A stretch of 64,000 bases of DNA. It comes from Pholiota molesta (Eukaryota; Basidiomycota; Agaricomycetes; Agaricales; Strophariaceae). Location of the stretch: the NCBI GenBank assembly GCA_014925825.1, contig JACGCK010000017.1, forward strand, positions 62,001 to 126,000, given 5' to 3'. Shown in pieces: positions 43,759-55,129 of this stretch. Under the pieces are notes generated by a model, which was given only the letters and a program-made list of their open reading frames with translations, ran no database searches and was not told the origin of the DNA. Every line of letters starts with the position of its first letter. The first letter of the stretch is position 1. The translations under genes and the position numbers were made by a program.

Positions 43759-45677
43759 TTAGATAGCGTACACATCTGTGAGAGGGCTGCTGCCGTCGCT
43801 ATTCTGTAAAAGGTAACATCAGTAACGCTGAGAACTGCGACAGCCTTCGAATACAAAGGAGGCTATAAGCGCACCGACAATCCATTCGTACAGACGAGGC
43901 CGTCGGCATACACGATGACGCCCGTATAGTCCAGCGCCAAACCTCGCATGATGTGCACATACGGAAGATACGTGCTGAAATTGTCCGCGAAAAAAGGGCA
44001 GTCGTGCAACGGGCCAACCCGCGTCGACAACGAGAGGTCCCAAATTGTGCCCGATGGGATCGGTGCCGGTATACAGCCCTTCGCAGAAAGCACGGCCGCA
44101 AGAGAGAAATCGAACACGTCGATGTCCGCCGATGGCACCCCGCTGCAAGCAAACGCTGCGCGCTGGCCGTGGATGTATCTGCGTCGCAGTGTGCAAGGTC
44201 AAGCAGGGCCCCAGATCACTTAGCCGTGCATAGAATTACCTTTTATCATAGGTGTTGGCGAGCCCTTCCCCAGGAGAGATCAACCGCGTATTGCGCGGGC
44301 CCCACTCCTCCCAGGGGATGTTGAGGGCAGGACCGCCGAGGCGGGCGTGCTGCGCGATGTATTTTGTGAGCACACGCTGATGCAAGAACAGGAGCCCGCT
44401 CTGGCCCTCATCCGACGGGCCCTCGTCGCCACAGAAATACATGATCTGGAGGAGGTGCAAACGCGCCTCCGGGTCGTCGGTGGTAGCCAAAGTTGGGTGT
44501 GGGCGCGGATGCGCTTGCATAGCGGGAGTGAGGAAGGATATCTGGCGGATATGGGCCGCAGCGCGCAGTGTTGGGAGGTGAAGCGTAGCAAGGTGGATAG
44601 CAGGGCCGTTATCGATAGAGACGGTGCGGTCGAGCTTGTACAGCCGAAGCGAGCCCGAGCCGTCTGCGCAAGCGAAGAGAAAGTGGTCGGAGTCTAGGAA
44701 ATTCAATGCGCACCCGTTCATGTATGATGAAAATGAACGATCGAAAGACATCAAAGAATCCTACATCGTTCTTCAATAATTAAGTGGGTTGTAATTGGGG
44801 AGAAATATTGCGCACCAGCAAGAGTTCTGCCGTAGTCCAATCCCATATCAATATTCGCGTGTGACTCGGCGCAAACGATAGCGCTACTAGGTTATGTGAA
44901 ATTTGCAGAACGGGATCCATACTATCGTCAAGAAGATATCCAAAGAAGCTCTCGCCTTTGAATTCCAATGAGCCCTGCAATGCCAACGGATGCGGTGCGC
45001 CGCTACATATGGTGCGAACGTGAATTCGAGCGACAAAAACTGGGACATTTAACATTGAACCTGGTGCGCTGTGAAGTCGGTTGAATGTTGGTGTGGGACC
45101 GGGCCACGAAGAATGCTGCCACTCACTTGGGGACATTTTCTACAAACAGCAGGAGATCCTGCGTCGGGTCCATCGTAAGGCACGGAGTACTCCCGAAAGC
45201 GCGCCGAATCGTACGCCCCTTGTCGTTCCCCGCGGTAGGCAACTGTATGATTTCAAGCATGCCGTCGTCCACGGAAGCCACTGCTCCGCCGACAACGTCC
45301 CAGGCTTCCGAACAAGTGCTAAAGGGTATGGTGGCAGTGACGCTCTCCGTCCATGCGAGCGACAGCCACGCGTGCCGGCGGTGCAGAAGTCGCGCGACGG
45401 CGTCGGCGGTAGGGAGGGCCGTTCCACAAGCTTTGAGGCCGTCCCAGTACAAGTGAAGAATATAAATTAGCTGGGACGCGTTCCTCACTAGATCGTTCAG
45501 ATATACGCAGGTCTGTGTGTTCGTCCATTCAGTGCTTTGGTTGTGGATTGTTTACTTTTTGAAGGGCATTACCATCGCACAGCGGGCGAGAGATACCGCA
45601 TCGAGGTTCTGAAGGATCCGAATCTGCAGCTCTGGTGGTATGGCGACAAAGTCGCCTGTTGTAGTGGTAGAAAGCAT
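43759..45677 (-). CDS. F-box protein, copy 3 (intact)
   Basis: Minus strand, same six-exon plan as copy 1, starting MLSTTTTGDFVAIPPELQIR at 45677. All exons are open: F-box, TCVYLNDLVRNASQL, RRHAWLSLAWT, LTMDPTQDLLLF, HPLALQGSLEF, TRILIWDWTTAELLL, GSLRLYKLDRTVSID, GLLFLHQRVLTKY, VFDFSLAAVLS and the last exon NSDGSSPLTDVYAI. The leader and many positions are shared with copy 4 and not with copies 1 and 2, so the minus-strand genes form a second subfamily. Its 3' flank has been copied to 47395-47540. Likely an SCF substrate adaptor; target unknown. Confidence 0.8.
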
Positions 45678-45957
45678 GTTGTGTTGGACAACGTTTTATT
45701 GCCGGTGCGCTTATGCCTCCTCCATCCGGCTTAGTCCGGCTCGTCGACTCCCGCGCAGACTGCAGGGCGCACCAGTGCGCAATGCGGGAACTTACTACCT
45801 TCAAGCAACCTTCAGCTCTTGTTCAACTCATATATAGAGTTTAAGAGACCATAATGAATTTCAGGACGAAAAAGCAGCGCCGCTGCTCACATACAAGACG
45901 GAATCCGGATTGACACCTCATAGTACAAATAAGTATACTAATCAAGTCGATTTATCT

Positions 45958-46245
45958 GGTTAGACGCTGTATACGTGTGTGAGATTGCTATGGCCATCGT
46001 CATTCTGTGATGAGCTCAGATAACTCGTTGCCATTTCCAAAAACTGTGCTGAAGAATACCTGATAGTCGTTATCCGAAATCGTTTCCGTAGGCGGCGCGA
46101 GCGCTCTGGAGTCGGCGGACGGCGCGCGCGGGGAGGGGACGCGTCGCACGGACGCCCGCCAACGCAGGCCCGCCGCCCGGGAATGCGGCGCGCTGGCCGT
46201 AGACCGTCGACGTACCTGCATGCGTAGTAGAGGTGGGTGTGCAAG
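45958..46245 (-). pseudogene. F-box 3' remnant: exon 5 start joined to last exon
   Basis: On the minus strand a splice acceptor and YVYGQRAAFPGGG (start of exon 5) are visible at about 46215, followed by a GC-rich divergent stretch, and then the terminal exon ending in LTHVYSV (stop at 45961). Exons 1-4 and most of exon 5 are missing. It lies directly upstream of F-box copy 3 in the same direction, so it is the tail of a lost family member. Confidence 0.7.
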
Positions 46246-47394
46246 TCAAGCAGAAATCTATGAGGCTGACGTCCATTCAGCGCTCAGCCCTTGGTCGGAG
46301 TTGACGTTGATGTTGAAAGGGCAGGCGTCATGAAAATTCGGATGCAACTTGTGTTGATTTGCTGACTTGCCCAAATTTATTCTGCGAGATTATTATTATT
46401 TTACATTGCCCCTTCCACAATTTGTATCACCTTGCTGAAAGCAATGGTCCCCCACCGTCGAAATTAGTAATCATCCTGTACATCAAACACTCACAAACAG
46501 TATCCTACGGTCCAAACGTCGAAAAATGTTGAGATGGAATGTTGGTGACGTTAGAATCACACATGACCAAACAGTATAGCACAGCCTGAGCGCCGAGCTG
46601 CATGCTCTCTAGGGTTGCAACACCTATCTCGTCGTTTACCGAGTTCTATCTGTCCACCACTGTCAGCTCGCCGCCGCCCTCGCTCCCTTGTCACCCCCGC
46701 GCCGCCGCCGTGTGCCCCTCCCCTCCATCGAGGGATGTGGGCCGGCTCTCAACTTCGCCATCGCCAGCACAACACACCACGGAATCAGAACGCGACTCAA
46801 ACAGGTTCGCATGGACGGGCGGCAGCTACGAGTGTAGCCGGAAGCTATAAGGGCAACAAACAGCGTGCATCCCGGATGGGCGGCTACGGACGCGAACACG
46901 GCGGACGACGCGCGCATGGCGGACAGACGCGAGCAGTGAGTACGTCAGGGCTTGCGAGCGGGCTGATCACGAACGCGAACACAGCTCAACGAATGGGAAA
47001 TGAATAGACGGTAGCCGCAAGTACGGCGACGCGAGTACGGCAGGGCGCAGCGACTCATACCCCACCATCTATACGTGCAAGGAGGCTGCACAGACACGCG
47101 CTCGCTGTGCGCTGCATACGCCCTGAAGCCGAGGCCTGGTCCGAGGACGAGCCCTGGCTTGGGCTTGGTATGGCCTACGGTTCAGGATCGCAAATCGGTA
47201 CTAAATCTAAAATGTAGTGCATATGCGATATTATTACATGATTATTACTGAGACTCACTTGGGAAAATGCTTACCACAATATGCCTACATTAAATGATTA
47301 TCAATTTTTCATTATTTTCACGATCAGCAAGGTGTCGAGGAGACCGCAGGTCGACCTTTCATCCTTATGCTCGCCGAAAATCTACTCCTGTAAT
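46246..47394. other. Region without recognised genes
   Basis: A 130-codon plus-strand open frame (46615-47007) is low-complexity and shows no motif. 46870-47060 contains many short CG-rich near-repeats (ACGCG, GCGAACACGG). Nothing else supported. Confidence 0.4.
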
Positions 47395-47540
47395 GTTCTA
47401 CCTAATTTAGTGACTGTGCAACAACAAAAGCGAGAATATTAGATCATTCTCACAATCTGCACAAGTACTCGAAGTATTAGGGTATTCTAGATCGAAAACA
47501 AATCCATCGATTCGATTTCATCTGGTTAAATAGCGTACAC
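47395..47540. repeat. Copied 3' flank of F-box copy 3
   Basis: Matches 43625-43770 (ATCATTCTCACAATCTGCACAAGTACTC, then AGATCGAAAACAAATCCATCGATTCGATTTCATC and GCGTACACAT), including the reverse of the last F-box codons. The match ends exactly at CACAT, where the coiled-coil gene copy begins (CATGAAG), so three to four shared bases lie at the join. Confidence 0.8.
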
Positions 47541-48229
47541 ATGAAGTCGCAGGCGATGGCGCAGTACCACGGCCACGGACGCCACGGGTGGGGCTCGTGC
47601 CGGCGCGTGGGCGTCGAGGGCATGGGCGCGAACCCTGCCAACGCCAGTGCGCCCCCCGCCAGCGCCAGTGCACCCTCGGCCGCCGCCCAGCGGGGGCCGT
47701 GGTACCCGCTCCCGCACCCGTATTCCATGGGCAGTGCGCCACCGCCCGCTGACGGAGCCGGGGCAATCGCGCCGCCGCCGCCGCCGCCGTTCAGCCCGCT
47801 CAAGGCGTACGAGGGCTGGGAGAAGCAGCAGGACGAGCGGATCGCGGCGGAGAAGGCGCACATGGCGAAGGTGTCGCGCCAGGCTGTGGATACCGTGCGT
47901 TTGCCATCATTGTCTTTTGTCTTATGTTTTCCTGTAACCATGAGCGTTTCCTTTCTGTGTATAGATGGTTGAGCTGACGGAAGCCACCCTCGAATCCGTG
48001 CTCACCACCGCCGAAGCTCTGAAAGCTGTACGTCTCATTTTTTTCTGTCATACCCACTCTTCCTTTTTCTTTCCGTTCGGATCAGATACCGAACATGCCG
48101 CACATTTTACTCACTACTCATCTTGCTGCACAGAAACTCGCCGAACATCGCGCGGAGCGCGAGAAGCAGCAAAAACTCCTCGAGGAGCAGGTGGCGGCGC
48201 AGCGCCGGGACCCGCCGCGCCTGGTTTGA
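47541..48229 (+). CDS. 5'-truncated duplicate of the coiled-coil protein gene, frame intact
   Basis: Exons 47541-47894, 47965-48027 and 48134-48229 encode about 170 residues beginning at MKSQAMAQYHGHG, which is an internal methionine of the parent gene at 41439. The membrane span is missing. Unlike the parent, the frame through SAPPPADGAGAIAPPPPPPF into the coiled coil (EGWEKQQDERIAAEKAHMAK) is intact. The last exon lacks three codons of the parent (EAE). The second intron has grown to 106 bases. The sequence upstream is F-box 3' flank, so the promoter is foreign or absent. It may be expressed as a soluble version or be inert. Confidence 0.65.
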
Positions 48230-48649
48230 GTTCTCCGTGGGCTCATATACATATGTCGACGATGGTGACTCGTCCCTGCTTGCTTCGATTCGTTCGAATA
48301 GCTACGTCCACCCCTCCTCATACTCAGGCATGATATTTTTATTGGACGTTTTGTACTGGATCATCATTAGATTGTACCACCACTTGTACTTATACGTGCC
48401 GTAGTCGATACCTACATTACCACACTCCTTCCACTCGTTCCCATCAATTTCAACATCTTACTTGCATCATAGTCAACGGAAGTCGGATGCCGTTTACTAA
48501 CCTGGGTTTTTTGGCACACCCAATTTTGATCTGTGAGGCTGTTGCACATTGCACCTTCCACTCTGCATCCGTCGCCACCGATCTTTCTACTAACATGCCA
48601 TTGGGGCACAGACTCGAAGTGGGGCTATTCTCGATTGAATCAAGTCCAT

Positions 48650-48910
48650 CTATCTGGTCAGATAGCGTATAAATACATGTGTGAGAGTGCCACAGCCATT
48701 GTCAGTCTACATCAGTGACCCTGGAACAAACCAGTGTTTCGCCAGTGCTACTCCGTCAAACGGGCAGAAAAGCCCGCGCGCCATCGTCATGCGAGGAGTC
48801 GTAAGCGACTACTCCGCAGATGACGCCCCAGGCTTCCGCACAACTGCTATAAGTAAAGGGTATCGTGGCAGCGACGCACCCCGTCCAATGATGCGAGCGA
48901 CTCGGACAAC
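48650..48910 (-). pseudogene. F-box scrap: last exon region plus part of exon 2
   Basis: 48650-48715 (CCATCTATCTGGTCAGATAGCGTATAAATACATG) is the terminal exon, minus strand. 48795-48905 (ACTCCGCAGATGACGCCCCAGGCTTCCGCACAACTGCTATAAGTAAAGGGTAT) matches exon 2 of copies 3 and 4 (compare 52540-52625). Everything between is missing. Confidence 0.65.
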
Positions 48911-49675
48911 CTAGTGATTGGCGCCCAGGCTAACACAAGCAAACAACCTCTTCCCAAGTAGATAAGATAAGTACGCTTGCAATACGCTTGAGTCTGCTTC
49001 AATACTACCCAAACCATGAGTACTTCCTTTTTGCGTGTACGACGCACATCATTTGGGCGCATGATACCAACATGATACATAAAACACTCAACATGTCTGG
49101 CAATGGCTCCCCAAATCATTAAAACTCTAGATCACAACTTGATCAGGGCCTCAGGCCTGAGCCTCGAGGTCGCCTCGAGGACGACATTGTGTACTTGCAT
49201 ACAGAGGTATCAGTCGACGGGTATGACTCGCTTACTTATTCATATGGTTCATACTTACAGAAGCCTAATAGAGCCTAACGTTTGACGCTCGTATTTATAC
49301 TAGATCATACTAGTCTTTAAAAGTGACATCAGTAATAATAGAGATATCATCACTGGGATTGTTAATTTGACTAAACGAGGGCTTGAACCCTTGATTAAGT
49401 TCGACCCATCGTACTGGGACTCTCTCAAACTTGTCAAGGTCAAACGTTAAACGACACGAACTTGATGAAAAGTCCGATGGTTGCACGAAGCAACGGAATC
49501 CTCCGGAAAATTGAAATGGATGCGGAGATTGAGTGCCCCCAGGCCTCGGGGTCGGAGAGCATAGAATGAATAAATATCAGGTACTGCCGGACGTTTGGCT
49601 TCGTATCACTTGCGTGAGACTTGTCTTCTTTCAAGCCTCCCAGACAAATTGGACTGCGTCCACAGTGAAGAAACA
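48911..49675. other. Intergenic region
   Basis: No gene recognised. GGCCTCAGGCCTGAGCC / GCCTCGAGGTCGCCTCGAGG near 49147 are short inverted and direct repeats. Confidence 0.4.
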
Positions 49676-50859
49676 ATGTTCAAATTTTTTACTTCTAAAT
49701 GTACGCCCAAAATTTAGATTAATAGATTGTTTCAGTTCAAAGGCTAACTGCAGGATTAAAAGCCAAGCGAAAACTCGATGAACAGGCTTCCAAAGATCGC
49801 AAAGAAAGAGTTATCGCCAACATTGCTCATAACCAGGCTATCAAAGCTGCCAAAAAGACCCAGCTGCAAGGCGAAGCTGCTATGCTACCAGCGTAAGTTA
49901 ATTACGCACCCTATTTCTTATTTGCTTCTTCGATGGTACTAATTGGCGATACAGTGATCATCGCTACGGAAAGCCCCGCAAACCGAAGTACAACAAAACT
50001 GGCGCCGGCTTTCGCAAGGAAGGCCGCGACTTGGGCCATCGCCTGCCCAAGCAGCCGAAGACACCTCAGCCAAACTTCGCTGAAGGCGAGCACTTGGCAC
50101 ACCCGAAGGCTGTACAGACGCAGGTTGCACTCAACGCGCGCATATAGCAAAGGAGGGCGGATGGTCATCAAAAATTCGGCGCTGTGGCCGCCATCCATAA
50201 GGAAACCTTGAAGCCCGGAAATAATATGCCAGGTCGCAGAGACGAATACCACGTTCCGCAGCATGGTATGTTTTTTCTCCGTCAGCTTCTTCAATGTTTC
50301 ACTGTGTAATCATTCATTGGCATTCCTAGGTGTGCTCAACGGCAGTGATGTTCGCCAGGGCGCTTTCCACCTCGCGCGCCATGATGGCAAAGGCGGAAAA
50401 TACGTACGTTCCGGGGGACTCGTATTCAATTAGGTATTCAAAACTCATTTATGCATCCTTTTAGCCCGTCGACTTCAGAAACGACGTACAAGGTAGCCCC
50501 ACCAACCGCCACAGGCCGCTCCCCAACATGAATGGTAATGGATTGGAATATCCAATCCAAAGAGGCGGAGGCGGCTACCATCATCCTGGGGACCCTCCAG
50601 GACCTGCTCGTGCTATCTACCAAAGGAATCCACAGGCAGCGAATGGGGGACACAGTACGTCTCGCGCAGATATTAAGGTGCATTATGTTTTCATTGATCC
50701 ATTTTTGCAGAGGGATACAATCTCCAAGGAGTCGTCGCCCACGATGGTACTCGCGGTAAGAGCCATCAAGGCTACAACGATCACTTCCCTGTTCACCGTG
50801 TAGCTCATGAGCATGACGATCGCCCGTTATATGACATCCGTAAATTGTGGAAAAGTTGA
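49676..50859 (+). pseudogene. Unknown basic protein gene with one in-frame stop
   Basis: Six exons (49676-49700, 49736-49892, 49955-50265, 50330-50403, 50465-50654, 50711-50859) keep one frame to a natural end (DIRKLWKS). The product would be about 300 residues, rich in lysine, arginine, histidine and glycine: MFKFFTSKFQRLTAGLKAK, ASKDRKERVIANIAHNQAIK, KPRKPKYNKTGAGFRKEGRD, then GGGGYHHPGDPPGPARAIYQ and GKSHQGYNDHFPVHRVAHEH. A TAG at 50145-50147 interrupts exon 3 after LNARI; the frame stays open and protein-like on both sides, so one CAG to TAG change is the simplest reading. Family unknown. Its end faces the end of F-box copy 4, 105 bases away. The first intron (35 bases) is very short. Confidence 0.55.
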
Positions 50860-50963
50860 TGTCTAGTTGTAGCTCTAAAAACTAAGCCTACATAAGATGT
50901 CATTGGGACACAGACTTGATCGAAGTTGGGGTATTCTCGATTGAACCAATCCCATCTATCTGG

Positions 50964-52934
50964 TTAGACAGTGTATACGTGTGTAAGACCATAGCCATCG
51001 TCAGTCTGCAAAAGATAACATCAGTAATGCCGCACCAGATCAGTGCCACTTCATGAAAAACCGCGCCATGCAATCAAGTCCCGACGGCGTGCGCATACCA
51101 AGGAAACCACGACAAAACGCACCTGCACATCCTTCATACAGAGCAGGCCGTCCGCATACATCACGACGCGAGAGTAGTCCAGCTCCACATCTCGCGTGAT
51201 GCACACATACGGCAGATGCGTGCTGAAATCGTCCGCAAAAAACGGGCACCCATGCGCGGGGCCCGCCAGCGTGGGCTCCGCGAGCGCCCAGGAATCGGCG
51301 GTCGGCGCCGGGAGGCAGCCCGTCGCAGCACGCACGGCGGCGAGCGAGAAATCGTACACGTCGATGCCCGCGTCCCCGGCCCCGCCCCACGGGAACGCTG
51401 CGCGCTGGCCGTAAATGTATCTGCATAAGGGGTAGAGGGGTGCACGATCAGGCAGGGCCCGGGATCACGCCGCAGCGGGGACAGATAGAATTACTGACCG
51501 TCTATCGTAGTTGGTGACCAGCCCCTCCGCCGGGGAGATCAGCCGCGTATAGCGCGGGCCCCACTCCGCCCAGGGGACGTCGCGCGGGGGCCCGCCGCGG
51601 CGCGCGTGCTGCGCGATGTACGTCGTGAGCACGCGCTGGTGCGTGAACAGGAGTGCGAGCTGGCCCTCGTCCGACCAATTGGGCTGGTCGCCACAGAAAT
51701 ACTGGATTTGTAGGACGTGCAGACGGTCCTCGTCGTCGGCCGTGAACGGCGCGTGTGCACGCGGATGTGCTTGGAGTGCGCCGGGGAGGATGGATATATT
51801 GCGGATGTCACTTTCGGCGCGTAGCGGTGGGAGGTGGAGGGTGGCGAGGTGGATGGCGGGGCAGTCGTCGACAGAGACAGAGCAGTCGAGCTTGTACAGC
51901 CGAAGCGAACCCGAGTCGTCTGCGCAGGCGAATAAAAAGTGATTGGAATCGAGGAAACTCATTGCACATCCGCCCATGTATGTCGTAAATGAACGGTCAA
52001 AAGATATCGCAGAGTCCTATACCGTTTGTGAATTATAAAATGGGTAGCGATTGGCGGGAAAATAGCGCGCACCAGCAAGAGTTCTGATGTAGTCCAATCC
52101 CATATCAATATTCGCGTGTTACTCGCCGCAAAAGAAAACGCCAATAGGTTATGTGCAATTTGTAGAACAGGATCCATACTATCATCAACAAGACGCCCAA
52201 AAAAGCTCTTGCCATTGAATTCCAATGAGCTCTGCAATGCCAACGGATGCGGTGCGCCGCTAGATATGGTGCAAACGTGAATTTGAGCGACAGAAGATCT
52301 GCTATTCGATATTGAAGATGGTGGGCAGTAAAGTCAGCTGAATGTTGGTGTGGAACCGGACCAAGACGAACGCTGCCACTCACTTTGGGACATTCTCTAC
52401 AAACACCAGGAGATCCTGCGTCGGGTCCATTGTAATGCACGGAGTAGGCCTCAAAGCGCGTCGAATCGTACGACCCTTGTCGTTCCCCGCGGTAGGCAAC
52501 TGTATAATTTCAAGCATTCCCTTGTCCACGTAAGCCAGTGCTCCGCCGACAACGTCCCAGGCTTCCACAACACTGCCAAAGGGTATGGTGGCAGTGACGC
52601 GCTCCGTCCATGCGAGCGACAGCCACGCGCGACGGCGCTGCAGAAGGCGCGCGACGGCCTCGGCGGTAGGGAGGGCCATTCCACAGGGTTTGAGGCCGTC
52701 CCAGTGCAACTGAAGGATATACATTAGCTGGGACGCGTTCTTGACTAGGTCGTTCAGATATACGCAAGTCTGTGAGTCCGTCCATTCAGTGCTTTGGTCG
52801 TAGATTGTTCACTTTTAGAAGGGCATTACCATCGCACAGCGAGTGAGAGATACCGCATCGAGGTTCCGAAGGATCCGAATCTGCAGCTCTGGTGGTATGG
52901 CGACAAAGTCGCATGTCGTAGTGGTTGAAAGCAT
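50964..52934 (-). CDS. F-box protein, copy 4
   Basis: Minus strand, same plan as copy 3, beginning MLSTTTTCDFVAIPPELQIR at 52934 and ending LTHVYTV at 50964. F-box, TCVYLNDLVKNASQLMY, RRRAWLSLAWT, CITMDPTQDLLVF, TRILIWDWTTSELLL, GSLRLYKLDCSVSVD, LALLFTHQRVLTTY and VYDFSLAAVRA are present and open. One oddity: the acceptor of intron 2, TTTACAG in the other copies, reads TTTACTG here (plus strand 52326-52332). The next AG in phase is 29 bases further in (TAGCAG, about 52294), which would drop some 8-10 residues but keep the frame. GC-rich substitutions are frequent in the last two large exons. Overall probably still functional. Confidence 0.75.
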
Positions 52935-53179
52935 GTTGGACAACATTCTATTGCCGGTGCACTATGCCGTGCAAACGAGCCGGACTATGCCGGACGGAGT
53001 CGACCGCGCGCAGTGCGCACTAGTGCGCAGTGCGGGAATCCGCGACCTCCAAGCAGCCTTCAACTCATATTTAGAGCTTAAGAGACCATCGTGAATTTTA
53101 GAACGCATAAGGAGCGCCGCTGCTCACATACACATACAAGTTTGTTATCTGAATCTCCATGGTACAAATAAGTATACTA

Positions 53180-53245
53180 AATTGGAAGCAAGTCCATTTA
53201 TCTGGTTAGACCAAGGTTAGACACCATATACATGTAGTCTCCTAA
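53180..53245 (-). pseudogene. F-box last-exon scrap
   Basis: TTGGAAGCAAGTCCATTTATCTGGTTAGAC followed by ACACCATATACATG matches the 3' end region of the family (compare 38263-38225 reversed). It lies just upstream of copy 4, mirroring the scrap upstream of copy 3. Confidence 0.55.
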
Positions 53246-53557
53246 AACAGACCTTATAAATCAAATGTACGCACTGAGAACAGTAAAGCGTAGGCTCAAT
53301 CCCACCGCCCTTTGGACCCCAAAGTAGGATTGAGCGCACGAGTTGAGAGAGGCGATTACTTCGTGCTGTTCTTGTGAAGGCCACAACAGCTTCCTTCCCG
53401 GCCACCCCGATGGCGCGTCTGTCCAACTCAAGTTGTAATTACTACTCGGCCAACCAAGAGCTTGTGTCATTTGTATCATTCTCCTTACAACAAGAGTCTT
53501 ACGGACGTAAACCTTTTAACCTACGTTCTATGATCTATCCATATCAGCAAATCGAAT

Positions 53558-55129
53558 TCAACTGCCATTCACCTCGATAATGTCTTCTTGGCACTGTATC
53601 TTCCACTTCACACCCGCCTCGCCCAAATGCACTATTCTCTCAAGTGTCTCCTCACCAATCGTAGAAGCTAAATCCAAATCAAACGTCGTCGTCAGACAAA
53701 TTGCGACGTCCTCAAGCGCATGTCTATGGCATTCCAGACCTGTCGAAGAATGTGCGGTGGGAGTGCCAAAGATGCTTAGGACCAGCGTCCAATCGTCAAT
53801 CGCGTCCGTTTTCAAAGTCAACGAACGGAGAGCTGGCAGATATCGGGCTTCTTTCTGCCCATCGACAATCGAAAATTCGGCGAGGGGAGCAAAGATATTG
53901 GAGGACGTAGGTGACGGATAGTCCGAGCGAAACTCCATGTGTAGGTGCTGCAACGTCGGAATTCCTTCATACATTTTCATGAGATCATTCGTGAAACCTA
54001 TATTTGCGTTCAGAAGCGATAACCTCTCCAAAGAGCATCCAGACCTCTCCAGAAACGTGACGATCAGGTCCATCTCGACCGGCTGGCGAGTAAATGTGAG
54101 GACAAGAGTCGTCAGTGAAGGACATGACAAAAGCCATAAAGCTCGAATATACATATGGGTTTGAATGAATTCGAGATAGTGGATGTTGGGCTGCACAATA
54201 GGGTCATATGGTAGAAAATATTCTTCATGTTGTGCCCTTCCTTTGGGGGCCCATCGGACAGTGTAATTCGTAAGGTGAGGTGCTCTTCGGAGAGCTTCGA
54301 AGCACTCCGCCGGTGGCACCTTTCCTATCTCTAGTTGTATGAGGTGGCGCCAATCGAATTTTATTACTGCAAGCCTAATACCTATGATCGAGAGCTTGAT
54401 TAACCGCTTTGGATATATGTTCAGTGTGTGACTGACGAAACGAGATTCATAGTTTGCGTTTATGTGCAGCGTGTGTAGTTGCGCAAGTTCGTTTCTGTTG
54501 CTCAAAAAACGGTATAACCATGTGGGAGTACCATCGTACTTTAGCTGCAGCCAGCGATCAGCGTACCGATTGAGCAGGTCGATTATCTCCAACGCGGGCT
54601 CGTGAAGATCGGTTATACTGGCACAGACGCTGATTGAAAGTGGAAGCACGCCAGCACGGTCTATCCACTTTTGCACAAAGGGGACCCCACCAGTGATTAT
54701 AGGAGAGGTTCTGGAATTCGAAGACTGGAGGTAAAGGAGGAGGGTGTTCCAGAGCTGAGGTGTTGAAAGCGCTATGGCTCTCCATCTTCGGCAGACAGTC
54801 GAAAGAATAAATGGGGCACGGATCGTGCTGAGTTGCACATTTCGGAGGTCGATCTCCATGGCATCTTGGGGAGTGCACAATTGAAAAATATATCCCGTAA
54901 TTTCTGGGGGTAGGCGGTCAGTAAGGCGATCGTGGTTGTCGTTTGCTTCCTCCTTCAACCTCCGATGCTCGTTGACGAAATCAGCAAGCATCATCTTCGT
55001 TTGCTTGATTTTGACCTCCAGTTCTGCAAGGTTTTGGCACGGCCCACAAGCGTTTGCGTCTGCCGGATCGCACAAATATTTGCCATCGGAGAGTTGGTGA
55101 TCGCAGTTTCGACAAACCTGACTGGACAT
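53558..55129 (-). CDS. F-box protein with leucine-rich C-terminal region
   Basis: Single exon, 523 residues from the ATG at 55129 (an in-frame ATG at 55276 would add 49 residues that look like untranslated leader). The N-terminus has paired cysteines, C-RN-C..C..C-GP-C within the first 32 residues, perhaps a zinc site, then a coiled coil (AELEVKIKQTKMMLADFVNE) and an F-box near residue 72 (DRLPPEITGYIFQLCTPQ .. STVCRRWRAIALSTPQLW). The rest has irregular leucine-rich repeats (LAQLHTLHIN, CPSLTTLVLTF, CSLERLSLLNANIG, LPALRSLTLK). This is the common agaricomycete F-box type, distinct from the array family, and probably an SCF adaptor. No introns seen. Confidence 0.8.
   Translation of the reverse strand: MSSQVCRNCDHQLSDGKYLCDPADANACGPCQNLAELEVKIKQTKMMLADFVNEHRRLKEEANDNHDRLTDRLPPEITGYIFQLCTPQDAMEIDLRNVQLSTIRAPFILSTVCRRWRAIALSTPQLWNTLLLYLQSSNSRTSPIITGGVPFVQKWIDRAGVLPLSISVCASITDLHEPALEIIDLLNRYADRWLQLKYDGTPTWLYRFLSNRNELAQLHTLHINANYESRFVSHTLNIYPKRLIKLSIIGIRLAVIKFDWRHLIQLEIGKVPPAECFEALRRAPHLTNYTVRWAPKGRAQHEEYFLPYDPIVQPNIHYLEFIQTHMYIRALWLLSCPSLTTLVLTFTRQPVEMDLIVTFLERSGCSLERLSLLNANIGFTNDLMKMYEGIPTLQHLHMEFRSDYPSPTSSNIFAPLAEFSIVDGQKEARYLPALRSLTLKTDAIDDWTLVLSIFGTPTAHSSTGLECHRHALEDVAICLTTTFDLDLASTIGEETLERIVHLGEAGVKWKIQCQEDIIEVNGS

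Noticed and set aside
46615..47007. 130-codon plus-strand open frame
   Set aside because: Low-complexity, driven by short CG-rich repeats; no motif or splice support.
51616..51942. Plus-strand open frames across F-box copy 4
   Set aside because: Antisense of exon 4; the minus-strand frame matches the family.
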